Shown here: positions 46,401 through 59,190 of the stretch, in pieces
Numbering within the stretch: position 1 is the stretch's first letter
Layout: each line of letters starts with the position of its first letter
Origin: Formicarius rufipectus
Taxonomy: Eukaryota; Chordata; Aves; Passeriformes; Formicariidae
NCBI GenBank assembly: GCA_013399695.1
Contig: VXAU01003504.1
Span: 603,746-667,745 of the forward strand
Length of the DNA: 64,000 bases
Direction: 5' to 3'
The notes under the pieces: model-generated
What the model was told of the DNA's origin: nothing
The model's database searches: none
What the model saw: only the letters and a program-made list of their open reading frames with translations
Position numbers and translations under genes: made by a program

Positions 46401-46769
46401 AAGTACCTCATTTGTTCAAGGTAAATGAAGGAAAAAAAGCAGGTGAAGAAGCAAAGAATAAAAGAGTTGTTGCTGCCAAGTTGTTTCCAACAAGGCCGAA
46501 GTGCCAGCCATTCAATGCATTCCTCAACTCCGTCCAATTGTACAGGCAGTTATCTCTGGACATACTGCTTCTCCTGGGGCACTTAGTGTCCCCTTGCCAG
46601 AGCTGTCCATCCATAACAGCATCTAACAATTGTGACATTTTCTTGATAGCCTGGTACACAAAAGTATTAGATTTGTCAAATGAAGCCTTTTGTTTCTGAA
46701 CTTCTGAAAGTACTGCTACTGAATGCCACACAACTGCTCTGCAAAGTCAACGTGAAGCATGACAAGAAA
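37446..46769. other. Intergenic between old CR1-like copy and B3GNT2 3' end
   Basis: No coding domain was recognised. The 44.3-45.2 kb portion looks enhancer-like. A 107-codon minus-strand frame at 46408-46731, just past the B3GNT2 polyadenylation signals, has no recognisable motif. Confidence 0.5.
44340..45200. other. Possible conserved non-coding regulatory stretch
   Basis: Contains dense, non-repetitive AT-rich blocks with ATTA/TAAT cores and octamer-like atgcatatg, for example around 44400-44620, 44690-44780 and 44990-45180 (gcattaattatagctcattt). There is no open frame, no repeat signature and little microsatellite. This composition is typical of vertebrate enhancers near developmental genes, but conservation cannot be judged from one sequence. 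Confidence 0.3.
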
Positions 46770-48039
46770 TACTTAAATCACATTTTATTTCTCAAGTTCA
46801 AAAATAACAATTAGCTTTATTTAACATGTTACACATATCAGATTTAAAATATCATGCTCTATTTTAAATATTTGAATGACAACACTATACAAATAAAATG
46901 TTACACAAAATATATTTAAGAAAATGTTTTGGTCTTCCATCTGAACAATAAATAGACAGGCACTTCTACATGTACAAAGAAAGCAACCACTATTTAGAAT
47001 AATTCTTATAAGCAAGATGTGGAAATACAGAAGATCTGAGTTTCGAGAACATGTTTAACTCTACATGAGGTTTCATGCAACTTCAAAGTTTGTTTCAAAA
47101 TCTGAAACTCTTCCCATCTGCACAATTCCAGATTTGCTACCGCTTTACAAGAGATCCAAACCATGCTCTCATTCAGCAATGTGCAATTTCTGTGACTTCC
47201 ATCAAGCTACCTGATCACATTTAGTGCCCAAACAGGAAACAAGGATTGACCAGAGTAGCTTTTCACATAAATAACATGTGCAATATCATCTTCAGTAAGT
47301 AAGCTGGAGGCAGGGACCAGACCTAACTGTACCTAATGCCTGACTCCAAACAAAGTCTGTTCTTCTTTTTATATATTGAACTCTTATGGGGCATTTCAAG
47401 CAGTATTATGCTTTTTTTTTGGTTAAAAACCAAAACAAAACCAAAACAAAAACCCCACAACTGAAAACCCAAACAGTACCTAGTAAAAGGGTAAATCCTT
47501 CAGACACAGGTACACTTTGCACAAAAGATCCTACGTCAAGGAGAAAATACTGTTTCAGGCTACAAAAGGACTGAAAACTATAAATTAAAATAAAATTCAA
47601 AAGTTAAAGTCTTGTAAATCTTTCATACCTGAAAATAAAACTACATTCCTCCAATTTGTGTACTTTCAATTTACAGTGGTTACCACGAACAAACGCTACT
47701 CAAGGAAAAATTCTCTTCCACCAACACAATTAATGAAAGATGCATTGTGGTAGGCAATCCCTGTTTCCAATACAGCTAACCAGTCACTGACAGCTAGTTA
47801 TATCCTCAAAGTCTTTTTTTAAAATTAAGACAAATATTGAAACATAACGACCATCAGGACAGTGGAAAAGTCAAGACCAAGTCTTCAAGCCATCCCTTCA
47901 AATTTTAGCATTGCTCTCATTTTCAGAAGTACAGGAAAGAAGTTTACAGAGAAAGTTCAACTATTAACCAGAGCTTCAGAGATCCACCGAGAAAGTCAGA
48001 CCCAAACTTGGAAAGGTACTTGGACTTATGCACATAACT
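46770..48039 (-). other. B3GNT2: B3GNT2 3' untranslated region (approximate end)
   Basis: AT-rich, non-coding sequence follows the TGC-TAA end of B3GNT2. AATAAA signals occur on the minus strand at 46821-46816 and 46789-46784, giving a 3' UTR of about 1.25 kb, reasonable for this gene. Two further AATAAA-like sites lie within the AT-rich 46.85-46.95 kb stretch, so alternative ends are possible. Confidence 0.6.
46784..46821 (-). terminator. B3GNT2: Candidate B3GNT2 polyadenylation signals
   Basis: Two canonical AATAAA hexamers on the minus strand, 32 nt apart, at the end of a long AT-rich region after the B3GNT2 stop codon. Confidence 0.5.
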
Positions 48040-49233
48040 TTAACAATTTAAGTGTGGATCTTGCAAGCTTGTCCAAATCTTAATCATTTCTTGAGGTTTT
48101 CTACTGTGGACTAACATTAAGTTTGTGTAGGAACATATGTTATTCCTGTATTTCTCTTCGATGTCAAACGTTTTGAAGCCTCTGTGTTTCTCCGGAGCAA
48201 GCCCAAGCTTCTGAAGGCACATTCCAGTATAAACATCATCAATAGGGTAAAGGAGTACCTGGTCAGATGCATTATTCAGTCTTAATGCCAGATCACCAGA
48301 GTACAGAAACCCACCCCCTCCTGCATAGGGAGGGTATGAACCTTCATAAACACTCTCTGGGATGTAGTACTTCAATTTTTTTTCTCTGTGAGGTCCAGCA
48401 TCTTTGATCACATCACCTATAAATAAGTCTTTGGCCTTTTCCTTTGATAAGCTCTTCAAGTAATCCAGGATCTGATGGGTATTCACAAAAACGTCATCAT
48501 CGCCCTTAAAAATAAACTGGACGTTGGCGCAGCTGCTGCTGACCCACTTGAGAAACAGCACCTCTTTCAGAGTCAGATTGAAGAAAGTATCTCTGTAGTT
48601 CCAGAGGAGAATGTCTTGGTGGGTTTCACTCTCAAATTTTATCATGTGTGAGAGGTCGGGAAAATGATCCTCTGGTGGGGTCTGCCCAAGTAAGAAGACC
48701 CTTTTGACTGTCACATCCCCTGATTTCATTTCCTTGCCCCAGGATTCCCTAATTGCTTGCCTTCTATCAAAATGGGGTATAAGTGACTTAATAGCCAGCA
48801 GCAGAAAGGGTTTGTGTTCACACTTGCTTGGCTGATCTATTAACAATGAGTAATTTCTGCACCTCAAATAAAGCAGAAAGTCTTTGAATCTGTCTGGCAA
48901 GTTCGCAAAGTCACTAACCTCTGAGGACACCCACGGGTCAGGGTCACAGGAACTGAGAGCACTCAAGTTCAAACTCAAGTTCTCCTCCACAGTCATATTG
49001 GAAAGCAAGGCCAGAATTGGGTTGTACAGCAGTTCAAGCTTCTGTTGCTGGTTGTTCCAATAAGCTTTGTGAGGAGTGTATTTTCTCCAGAATGTGCTAC
49101 GTGGTATAACAACATGGCCTTTTGCATTCTTCTCTTGGCTGCCACTTTTTGAAACTTCCACAATCACATAGATAAAAATGTTTACCATCATCAGAATTCC
49201 CAGCAGCTTTAATCTTCTGCGTCCAACACTCAT
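48040..49233 (-). CDS. B3GNT2: UDP-GlcNAc:beta-galactose beta-1,3-N-acetylglucosaminyltransferase 2
   Basis: A Golgi type II membrane enzyme that adds GlcNAc in beta-1,3 linkage to galactose, the main initiating and elongating step of poly-N-acetyllactosamine chains on N- and O-glycans. The whole 397-residue protein sits in one exon, the family's usual layout and the same length as the human enzyme. Visible features: short basic cytoplasmic tail (VGRRRLK), signal anchor (about 9-26), stem, and a GT31 catalytic domain with AIRESWG (about 160-166), the metal/UDP-binding DDD at 245-247, YAGGGGFLYSG (303-313) and IDDVYTGMC (331-339) carrying the probable catalytic acid. Glycosylation sequons occur at about Asn79, 85, 89, 127, 219 and 321. 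The start is fixed by the family N-terminus MSVGRRR and by a splice acceptor 9 nt upstream. Confidence 0.98.
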   Translation of the reverse strand: MSVGRRRLKLLGILMMVNIFIYVIVEVSKSGSQEKNAKGHVVIPRSTFWRKYTPHKAYWNNQQQKLELLYNPILALLSNMTVEENLSLNLSALSSCDPDPWVSSEVSDFANLPDRFKDFLLYLRCRNYSLLIDQPSKCEHKPFLLLAIKSLIPHFDRRQAIRESWGKEMKSGDVTVKRVFLLGQTPPEDHFPDLSHMIKFESETHQDILLWNYRDTFFNLTLKEVLFLKWVSSSCANVQFIFKGDDDVFVNTHQILDYLKSLSKEKAKDLFIGDVIKDAGPHREKKLKYYIPESVYEGSYPPYAGGGGFLYSGDLALRLNNASDQVLLYPIDDVYTGMCLQKLGLAPEKHRGFKTFDIEEKYRNNICSYTNLMLVHSRKPQEMIKIWTSLQDPHLNC

Positions 49234-49242
49234 TTCTCATAT
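49234..49242 (-). other. B3GNT2: Splice acceptor and last 9 nt of B3GNT2 5' UTR, with out-of-frame upstream ATG
   Basis: The minus strand reads ttatttctag|ATATGAGAA then the B3GNT2 ATG. The acceptor is strong. The 9-nt leader holds an ATG at 49240-49238, seven nt before and out of frame with the real start. Its frame runs about 50 codons across the coding start to a TAG. The real ATG has G at -3 and A at +4. Confidence 0.85.
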
Positions 49243-52200
49243 CTAGAAATAAATAAGAGAAGATTTTTAGCCTCCTTCATATCAAGTCCTTGACCTCATA
49301 AAAATACGAACTACTTTCAGATGAGGAATATGAGAGTCAGTAGCCTAAAAACAGAGGTCACCTCCACCCCCCAAAAAGCAGAAGCTAATCTATCTCTAAT
49401 ACTTGCACACCCACAGCTAGTTGGGGCTTGGGGGTTCATCAGCAAGGTGCTACAAATGTAAAGTTTCCAGCTGCTACTTAGGAAAGGTACACAGCATTCC
49501 ATGGTATGCCTAAATTAGCCCCAGTGTTTGCTTCTCATCTAGATCTGCTTTAAACACTTGACTCTACAATAATTAGAATCTGAGCCCTCAGCTTGGCAAA
49601 GGCAGGTAGAGAATCCTTTTTTTTCTGCTAGTAAGGTGAGCTGAAGGGTATAGAATAAATTGCTATATGGTAAGGTCAGTTATTTTTAAATTAAGTTTCA
49701 AGCTTTTATACTTGCACTCTTGTATCTCCCAACTATGTAACAGGCAGAGCCAAATTTTAAAGCATGCAATCATTTTCTGACAATTTCAATTGGCTGTTCC
49801 TTGGGAGAGAGGGTGACAAAGCTTGCCAGCTGCATTGCTGGCATTCAGATCTCAGCAGACAGGAGAGAAAGTGAACTTGGATTTATTTTTTTCCCCTCCA
49901 ACTGGAAAAGTAAATGAATGGCAGCTGAAACTAGAAATGTAATTATTAGGAAGTTAAAAAAAACCCCAAAACAACAAACAAACCAACAAACTGAAAAGAA
50001 AGAAAAAAGGAGAGGTCTCCCATATATGCAAGACTTAGAATTGTATGTATGTGTCTTTGTTATATCACAAGTTCTGTGAGCCATCTCCAGTTTTTCTGAG
50101 ACACATAAACGGATCAATCCCTCTCTCTCTCACAGCTGTCAGGATGAAAGTTGCACAGTACAAGGAGCAACATGAAAACAATGTGTTCTCTAAAGTAGTG
50201 CTGATCAAACTGTTTACCAGCCCAGGGCTGTAACAAAGTACAGGCTACACAAATAATTCAGAGTGAATGCAAAGGTTAGAAAGACACATATCAAAGTCAC
50301 ATATGGAACTCATTGTCCAAGACACTTCCACTTGCCAGGAGTATAAATGACTATCAGAAGATGAGAAAAACCTAATAAAAGATTTGCAATCACTGTTACA
50401 AACCCAGCTGTAAACACAACCTCTGTGGTCCTGAAGTCACAGGGCAACAGCAGACAGGGAGACTTGGGAACCACACCTCGGACTTGCTGCTCTTTCCATT
50501 TTTTGTTTTATCAGCCATCACCAGATGTCTGACAAAGACTGACCCTTGGTCTCTTCTAGTCAATAATTAGTGATCTTTTTTTCCTCTTATTTGGCCCTGG
50601 ATCCTTATTAAATCCAAAGGTGGGGTTTGTGTACTTCTGAACTGACATAAAAAACCACTCCCAGAAACAACAGGCCACTGAGAAATATCCCCGTTCTTCC
50701 TCGAGTACCATCTGCATATTTATCTTTGTATACAGTCAGGCCAGATCTACTCGAGTTATTATTCTGTTCTCAGTCAGCAATGAAGTTCCTGTTCTAATTT
50801 TAAAGTAGTTTTCTTCCATACCTCAAAGGAAAAAAACACCCTTGTGGTCAGTGCCATCACTTAAGCTGAACAGCTAGAAAGCCCTGGTTGGTCGCAGAGA
50901 GCTCGAAGAAACTTTATCTCCCTCTGTCAACTGCCACAGCAGCTTCCACTAAAAACAGATAGCTAAACACGGTTTTTCTTCATTTCCCTTTCAGTACACA
51001 CAGCAATACTGGAGAAGCAGCTGTGCCCTGCTGTGTTCTGTACTGCCCCATGCAGCTCAGCATGCCCAGCAGTGCTTATCTACCCTGTCCTCTCCAGCAG
51101 TGCTTGCTAGAACAACAAAGGATGTGGCATCTGACCTCTGATCCCGGGACTCCAGAGGCACCAGGGTGACATGTCCCCTCCCAGTAACAGCCAACAAACA
51201 CAGGACTGGCGAGAGCTCGGCCAAAGCCTCGTTTTTTTCAGGATATGTAGCACTACACGGCTCATCTGTCACAGCCCCCAACTTACTAAGCTGTGAGCAT
51301 TCAACACCTCTGTAAGTCATCAGGATACTTGACCCGAGACTCTTCTCAACACGAGACACCATTTGCAAAGATTATGTCAAACACTTAACAAAATTCTGCA
51401 AAACACACGCTGACTGCAATCCCCTGCAGCAAATGAGACAGGGATCTGACACAGAAAAATCTCCATTTCCTAGCAGACTTGGTAGAGTTTTTCATCAGAG
51501 TAAGTACAAGTCTGGCAAGATGACAGTGCTTCCATCACATAAAGCAGGGTAAAAGCTATCAGTCCCACAAGGAAATACTTCCAGCATTAGCACTCTGTGG
51601 ATCCACGAGGAGCTGAACCAATCTAATCACCTTTTGACAGAGCCTCTCTCCTCCTTCCTTTCCTGACACCAATCCCTCTCTCCCCCTGGCCCTGGTGCCC
51701 TGCCAGGCCTCTCCACAAATCAGTCCACATCACCAACCCAGCAGAACCCCAGCACTGACCAGAGATGCCCACCAGGTAAGTAGCACAGCAGCCACAGTGG
51801 AATCACACGGCAGGAAGAAGGAAAGCAGGCACATCTCCTTCCTCAGCAGGGATGACAACACACGGACAACTGAGCCTTGGTTCTGGATCCAGAATCCCCA
51901 CCTTCCTCTAACAAGAGGCTCTCTAGCATTGTAGCTCCGACAGCATCACACTTACACCCTGGAGCAGACAGTCACACCAGTCTCCGAACAGACTGTGTAG
52001 GTGCAAGGTAGAACATCCAGCTTCTCCACCTTCTTTTCCAAGTCTGACAGAAGCCACAGCCTTTAAACTGCAAGTACTGGGGACAGGAGTTATGTTGTAT
52101 TTTCTAAGTGGGCTGAGTAACACCTCTACATTATCTGCCTGCTAAACCCAAGCATTAAAAGTCCATTTATTTACTGGGGCTGACAAAAGATAAGATAATC

Positions 52201-55200
52201 CTTATTATCTGCAGGTATTACACCTACCACTCTACTGGTTCAGGACTAAACTATCAGGAATTTGGCAAAACAAAGTTTTAATTCAGGTATCTAACAGCTA
52301 TAACCACCCTTCTCTCTTTGCAGAGACAAGCTGTAACTGGCACTGAGGCAGACTTGGGTCTTACCATGTAACTTCAATTTGAGGCCTGATATCCCTTAAA
52401 GAAGTTGTACATGCAGCATAACCCCTGACAGTGTGTGCAATAGTGACATTACAGTTCTGAAAATCCTTTTTTTTTTAATTACTTATCAGGAAGCACAGGC
52501 AGTCCTGACCTCCTGCAAGATGCATCAGTTCTAATAGCTCAGTTTCACTGAGTGAGTCAAGAGATTTCAGGATGGAGCAACAACACAGTATTAGAACGTG
52601 AAGATGTTAAGAGCCCTGGGCTCTTCTAAAAAAATCTGTGCTATTTCTAGCGTTAAAGAACTTCAACACTCTTTATTTTTTAACTACACACACTCTTTTC
52701 CCCCTCAGAGCTTTACACAAGTTCACTTTTATACAACAGTAACCAAGAAAATCTTAAGAACAGGAAAATACTGAACAGATCCCAGTACTCTGCTCCTACA
52801 GAAGCACATCACACACAGTGATTACCACTGAGAACAGTGTTTTCTGTGTCCCTCAAACAGCACAGTCTGAAACAATGTTCCAGCTGGAGGAAAAGTTACC
52901 AAGATAACACACTCCTCAAAGCATCAAAGAGTGCAATGAAATTCAGAGCAGTTAATGTTTATTTTAACATTAGTTTTAATTATTTGCACACATCTACTTT
53001 AAGACATCTTTCAGCATATTATTTAGCTTTGGGAGGAATTCTAATCTTCCAATATTTGAATATCAAAGGACACCAGTGAAACTTGCACATGGAATTTCAA
53101 GACCTGAGTAAATAGCAAGACTAGGAAAGGATGTATTTGTGTTTTCCTGAAGCACAGTCCAGGGCATAAAAATCCACAAACAGTCTGAATAAATGCCAAA
53201 CTAACTTCATGTTTTGTTTCCCACTAGTTATCTTCACCACGTTTTTCCTCAAAAAAACTCCCTAAAAGCAACATCAAAAAACCCACCAACCCCACCTCCA
53301 ATAAAAATAGTGGTACCTTGAATTTCCCAGTAGTGCTCCCCTGGTTTTCTGTAACAAGGTATTAGGGCCAGACTTGCATTTGAAGAATGTTTATTTATGT
53401 AATTGAACCTAATGTCACTTTGTCCAGTCCCTTTTCCAACTTCCACAAATTATACTGGTTCCTCAATTTTCCACACACCAAAAACTTGAAATGACTTCCT
53501 ATTCCCACACAAGAGAAGAATTCTCAGGAAAATACAAGAAAAAAAATGATGTAATTTTCTCTATATTTGCCATATCATCTATATAATGAACTTTAATCTG
53601 TCGCCACTCCCCCTTCTCTTTGGTCATTTTTTTATATGATAATAACAAAAACAAATCCTTTAGTACTTGAGGCTTAGAAATAAGAACTTGTGGGGCCTTT
53701 TTTGGGGCTATATATCAATGAGGCTTGGTGCAAGGTGCAAGCCACAGAGTATACTCAGTTTTGCACAGCCTTTAAAGTCATCACACACCCCACACAAGGG
53801 ATGGCTCTGAAGTGAAAGAACAAAGCAAGACTCCACTTGCAGCCTCTGAAACCTCACCCAAGTCACAATCAAGCAGAGAGAACATGTTCCCACGAGGTTC
53901 TTCTACAAGTGACCACACTCCATCACCAAGACTCGGAATCTCAGAGATCAGGAGTCAGCCTCGAAGAGGTGAGAACACCATTCTAACAAGCCTGTCAGGA
54001 GACAATCAGATTATCCTCAAGGTGCAGTGCACAGACCCTGCAGCTTATCTGAAGGGATCTGTGAGCACTGCATTTTAATTTCTCAGACCAGGTTTCCCTG
54101 TGATGCAGAGTCTTGCTTTTCAAAGCAATCAGATAACGCAGAACGTTTAAAGGCATTGCTCAGAGCACTTGTCTTCTGACGAAACTCACGAAGTTAACTT
54201 GTCAAAAGCTGCTACAAGAAGGTGGGGAAATCCCTGCTACACTAAAGTTTGTAAAAGCTTAATGAGAATCCAAAACTCACTTCCTCTAATAGCCGACTTG
54301 ACTGCTGTCCTGACAGCTTTCAGCTCTGGTATTAAGACTAAACAGTTCTTTCATTTGCTGCTGAATGCTAAGTATCACAATTCCACAGTTCCAGAATCTT
54401 CAGAGTAAGTTATGTTTCCTGTCATCATTTTGACTCATTTCAGGTGTTCCCCTCCCTCTCACTCCTCCAGCAGAAAAGAGAAGCTACTAGAACGTGTTAT
54501 TTAAAATAACATCTATGAAACAAAAGTTTTGTTGACTTTATGTTGCTGCTTAGAAATATTGCAGCAATACCCAAAAAGTTCACATCAAATTATCTTTGCA
54601 AAGTAATTCAACAGTGGAAAAAATTAGTTTTAACTTCATTAAAGCCAGCTTATGTGAAATTCCTGCTTGACAGAATACTTAGAGATTCAAGAGATACCAT
54701 CAGATCTCCACTGCCTCACAATGAGTAATTCCAACCCCAGCCAAACTCTTAAGTCCCAAAACCCTCATGGAAAGTGATCTGCTTTTCATCCCTTTTTTAA
54801 ATGAGTCAGGTAGGAGTAAATCCTCAGATCATCCCAACCTCGTCTGTATTTTAAGTTATTGTATGTGTCTCTCACAAAAGCTCTGGGTTTAATTAAGATA
54901 TTTAAATACTGTGTACCTACTGAATTCACTGCAAGTTAAGCCTAAATATTTTCTCTTTTACTTGTTAAAATTAAATCCTTAGATTGGTTGAAAGAATGTT
55001 CAGTTTCATATTTGAATTAAGTGTTTCTATAGGAGGTCAAAGTGTATGCAAGAAAAGCCCTCTAGTCATTATGAAAAGTATTCTGCAAACTCAGTCCCAG
55101 GTTTAATGTATATTCCAGTTTTTCTACAGGTATAGACTGCTTGAATTTGGTCATGATTTTCTACAGGGACAAAAAAGCGCAAAAGCTTCACAGGCACACC

Positions 55201-57939
55201 ACACTTACATAAGGCTATTTAAATTATGGCAGTGTCCTTTTGAATTAGTCCATCATGGTAATATCCCCATTCTTCACTGGCATACCTGCTGCCACACCAA
55301 ACATCTATAAAGGTGTTCCTCACTGCATGTGGGGAAAAAAACCACAAAAAACAACAAAAAAAACACCCCAACAAATAAACAAAAAAACTTGGATGAAAAA
55401 AGTTTAGTTTCTTTAACAGTAAAAAGGTTTTTTGTTCGAGAGTTTTTTTAGTAATTGAGATTTCACACTGACAGTCAAGGGTAAGAGCTCACTATAAGAA
55501 TGAATATTATGGTTTAATACACTGGTATCTGAGGGTCCGTGGTAGCAGAAGTGACCTGTTTTTCCTTATTTGGTAATATAAAAAATTCACATGTCATTCT
55601 AAGGTCAGTTCAAGCTTTAGAATTATGACACTGCAGATTTGTTAGGAATAACCCAGAGCTGCCAGCTTCTGATTTAAGGACTTCAGATTTAGCTACCCTT
55701 GACAGGCCTCAGCTTGAACGAACAGCACGCTATAAAGAATCAAGAGAAGGGATTTAACCAAGTTGTCAGCAGAGAAACATTTCTTGGAGGAAAATTAATT
55801 GCCATTCATCACATCAATTACAAGTTGGGGAGGTACAGTTCCATGGCAGTTTAAAACAGTTTCAGTCATAGCTGACTCACTCCTGTAATTTATTCCTTCC
55901 CCTACAAAGTCCCATCCTACCTTTGCACTGACAGGACTGAGGTGAATCAGTTCAGGGAGCTGGAGGACCCAGAAAGAACCTAGTGATACAGCAGCAATGA
56001 GTCACCAGATGTGTTTGCCACTGTGTTGCACACGCAGCAGTAACACTGCAGGAAAATCAGATCCCAGTTCTCAGCAGCTTAGGCTTTCATGTACCAGCAC
56101 CTGCTGCTGCAGCCCAGCACTACTGGTCCTCCACCTCCATCCACAGAGGTCCCACAGGCAGGGCCAGACAAGCCCCACCACTGGTCCACCAGAAGCAGAG
56201 AGTGTTTAGGGCAACCTTATCCATAATAAAATACACCAGGGGTCTGAATGTCTCTACCACTTTCTGTAACCAAGGCAGAGGGTTTGTTGTTGAACTAGCG
56301 TGGCCCACTCACTGCTGCTGCTCCTGCTGTGGTCTCTGTTCAGGGAGGAGTTCATCTGCAATGTTAGCTGCCCGTAATTACTAGAAAGCTCTAAGGAAGT
56401 GGGCAATGAACTACCCTCCTCCCAGACTCTTGGTACTTGCATTAGGGGTAGTTCTGATAACACACTGTAAATTGACTCATGCTTTCAAGGAACATTTGAA
56501 GAAATACTGTCTGCTGAACAGACAATTACTCCTTACTTTTATGCTGTATTTTGAATAAAAAAGGTGATTTAATGTATCAAGATGCAGATAACCGTAATTT
56601 TCACAAACAGACAATTCATCTCCTCCTGGTATCTCTTCCAGTTTTATCTTAAACCCAGTAATTAGTATTGCCTTAGCCATATTTCAACCGCCTTTATGTC
56701 TGCATAGAGAGCACTCACTGTTTAGTCAACTAACAAAAACCACCCTTCAAGCACTATACTTCAAGTCTTCAAAACTTGACCTCTACTTAGTCTTCTTGCC
56801 CATGTTACTCAGGCACAAAACACACTACTAAAAACTATGTTTCAAAAGCAAGTACAGTGTAGCCTGGTACACCTGATGGTGAAACTACCTATCCCTAATG
56901 ACCACTGCCCTTTTGGGTTAAAATTAAGCAACCACTGGTTTTCAATTTGATTTCCACAAGCTCCGGCCTTTGCAGCCAGTGGCTGGGTGATGAGATTCAA
57001 AGCTGGGACTTCCCAGACAGCTCAAGCCACATTTCCCTGCAAATGCCATGTGGCTGGTCAGAAGTCAATTCAAACCAAATTAATACTGTGAATATTCATG
57101 TCAGAATTCTGGGATCTGCCTCTGAACTTTCAGTACTGAACTAAACACGTGTTTGAGAACACAAAACCTACATTTTGAAATGCAAATAGATGAAAAATAC
57201 TTCTGCCTTCCACAGGTTTTGGTTTCAGGGATAATTAACAAGTACAGTAAAAGCTTTTCATCTTTCTGAATAATTCATCTGAAGTTCCAAAAAATCAGTG
57301 GAGTTCAGCGTCCTCTTTCAAACTTAAAAAATCTAAGACACAGATCTCATTCTAGCCTATCAAGTTTATGGAAAAGAAAACAACTTCTCCACAGCTTTAG
57401 GCAGCTAAAGATGCATATAAGTACCCGGAGGATTTTGTAAAAGATCTTTAAGCCGGTTAGGCAGCTACTCCCATTTTTGTTAACAGCAGATAATCATCTA
57501 ACCCGATTAGAGACCTTTGAATCCAAGCAGTACCTCTTGTACCTGTTACATGCACACCCGTGTGAAATATCCACTAAGTTTGTGAGTGGTTTAGGTCATC
57601 AACCTTAGACTGTTTTGTATGTCTTTTAATTGTTTTTATTCAAAAGCAAATCAACAGTGTGCAACAATTCCCATCCAAAGACAGCCTTCCACTACCAGTT
57701 TCTAACATTCAAGTATCAGATTAAATCAAGTAATTGCTCAAGTAAGACAAAGCAGCAGTAAATTCCAGGGTACAGTGTGACATTCAGCTGCAGCTCTCCT
57801 TAAACTCAATTAAAATAATGTCACCCTTTCCCAGGCCACGAATTCACATCTTTGCCTGGCTCGCTGTATCACACTCTGCCCAGCCCTGAAGACGAGCAAG
57901 CGGAGAGGTTATTTCTCAACCCACTCAGTTCCTCAATTC

Positions 57940-58150
57940 GGTTCCCAGCACAGAGGCACAAACCGCTCCAGCAGCACAGGAGACGGGACGGGACGGGGTG
58001 GGGCGGCCCACAGACGGCAGCCCTGCTTTAGCCACCCCTGCCTCCAAGCTGCACCAGGATACAGCAGGATGCTCTCGGCAGGAAATTCGGGACAGGGAGG
58101 ACGGCAGGAGTTCTGCACATCACACACGCCCACCCTGGTGGGGGCACAGC
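57940..58150. promoter_or_regulatory. GC-rich patch inside the B3GNT2 intron
   Basis: A short GC-rich stretch with acgggacgggacggggtggg and several CpGs in an otherwise AT-rich intron. It could be an alternative promoter or an enhancer; too short for a clear CpG island. Confidence 0.25.
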
Positions 58151-59104
58151 AGCTCTCCATACCATGCTTCTACTGTAATCTCCAGACAAGTGTGCATATC
58201 CTCTGGTGGCTCATAAACCATTGAGCCGCTGAGAATTAGCCTTTCACAGAAAAATCAGTTATTCCCACTCACAAATCAAGATTTCTTGCTCGTATGATTT
58301 AGACAGTTGACTTATAAATTAAGCGGTTTAGTCAAGTCACTCTCAGCCTAACTCTTCAGTGAGTTGCTAGATTTCAGAAGTTATTTACAAATACGGACAA
58401 AACTAGTTCCAAATAAAGTGCTTTTCAACTCTCATTGTTGTATTTCTCTCAAGCAACAAAGCTTTCTTAACCAGCTGCTGTTGGGAATTGTTTCATCAAT
58501 TCTCCCTTTAAAGATCTCAGCACCACACCCATCACACACTGGGATTCCTTTCCTTACTTAAATGCTAATTGCCTCTCACGAGACACCAATTCAATCGTTC
58601 TTTTACACAGTTCATCACAAGACAGTTTCATGATCCAGCCTTTTCACTGGGTTTTACATGATCTGGAGACCTGGGGAGGTTTCCTTGGTCATCTTTTAAA
58701 TACTAAAAGGCCCAAGAGAAAGATAAAAGCAGGGCACAGGATCAAGTCCAAGATACCTGTCAGTTCTTTCTACGCAGAAGCAAAATGTGACTGAACAAAT
58801 CTGACATTTATTCCCAAAGTTTCGGTTAGTGACTTGTCCACCCTGTTCTAAAACGAGAGGAAGAGCTTGTACTTCATTCTATCACCATCATCTTTTCTTT
58901 TCTTTCTTTCTTCCCCCCGCCCCGGTTTCTAAGCACATAAAGAGTGCTTACTTACATAAAGGGATAAAGCTGTGAAGTGGTATCAAACCGATAAAAAACA
59001 TCTATATATATATTTGTGAGGTCAGAACGTGGCATGGCAGGGAGATTATAAAAGCAATTCTTGTTAACTGCACTCACAGGCACAAATTCTTCTCTAAACC
59101 AAAT

Positions 59105-59190
59105 CAAGCACTTCCCATGCAGAGCCAGGAGCTGGACTCCAATGATCCTTGTGGGTATCTTCATCTTAGGATATCCTATGATTCTATGAC
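59105..59190 (+). mobile_element. CR1 LINE, short 3' terminal fragment in B3GNT2 intron
   Basis: Contains gagccaggagctggactcca, atgatccttgtgggtatctt, and the terminal ggatatcctatgattctatg, the usual CR1 3' end. Orientation is opposite to B3GNT2. Confidence 0.88.

Noticed and set aside
46408..46731. 107-codon minus-strand frame just past the B3GNT2 3' end
   Set aside because: Looks protein-like at first (NCLYNWTEL) but has no family match I know and no splice or start context. The overlapping plus-strand frame is equally open.
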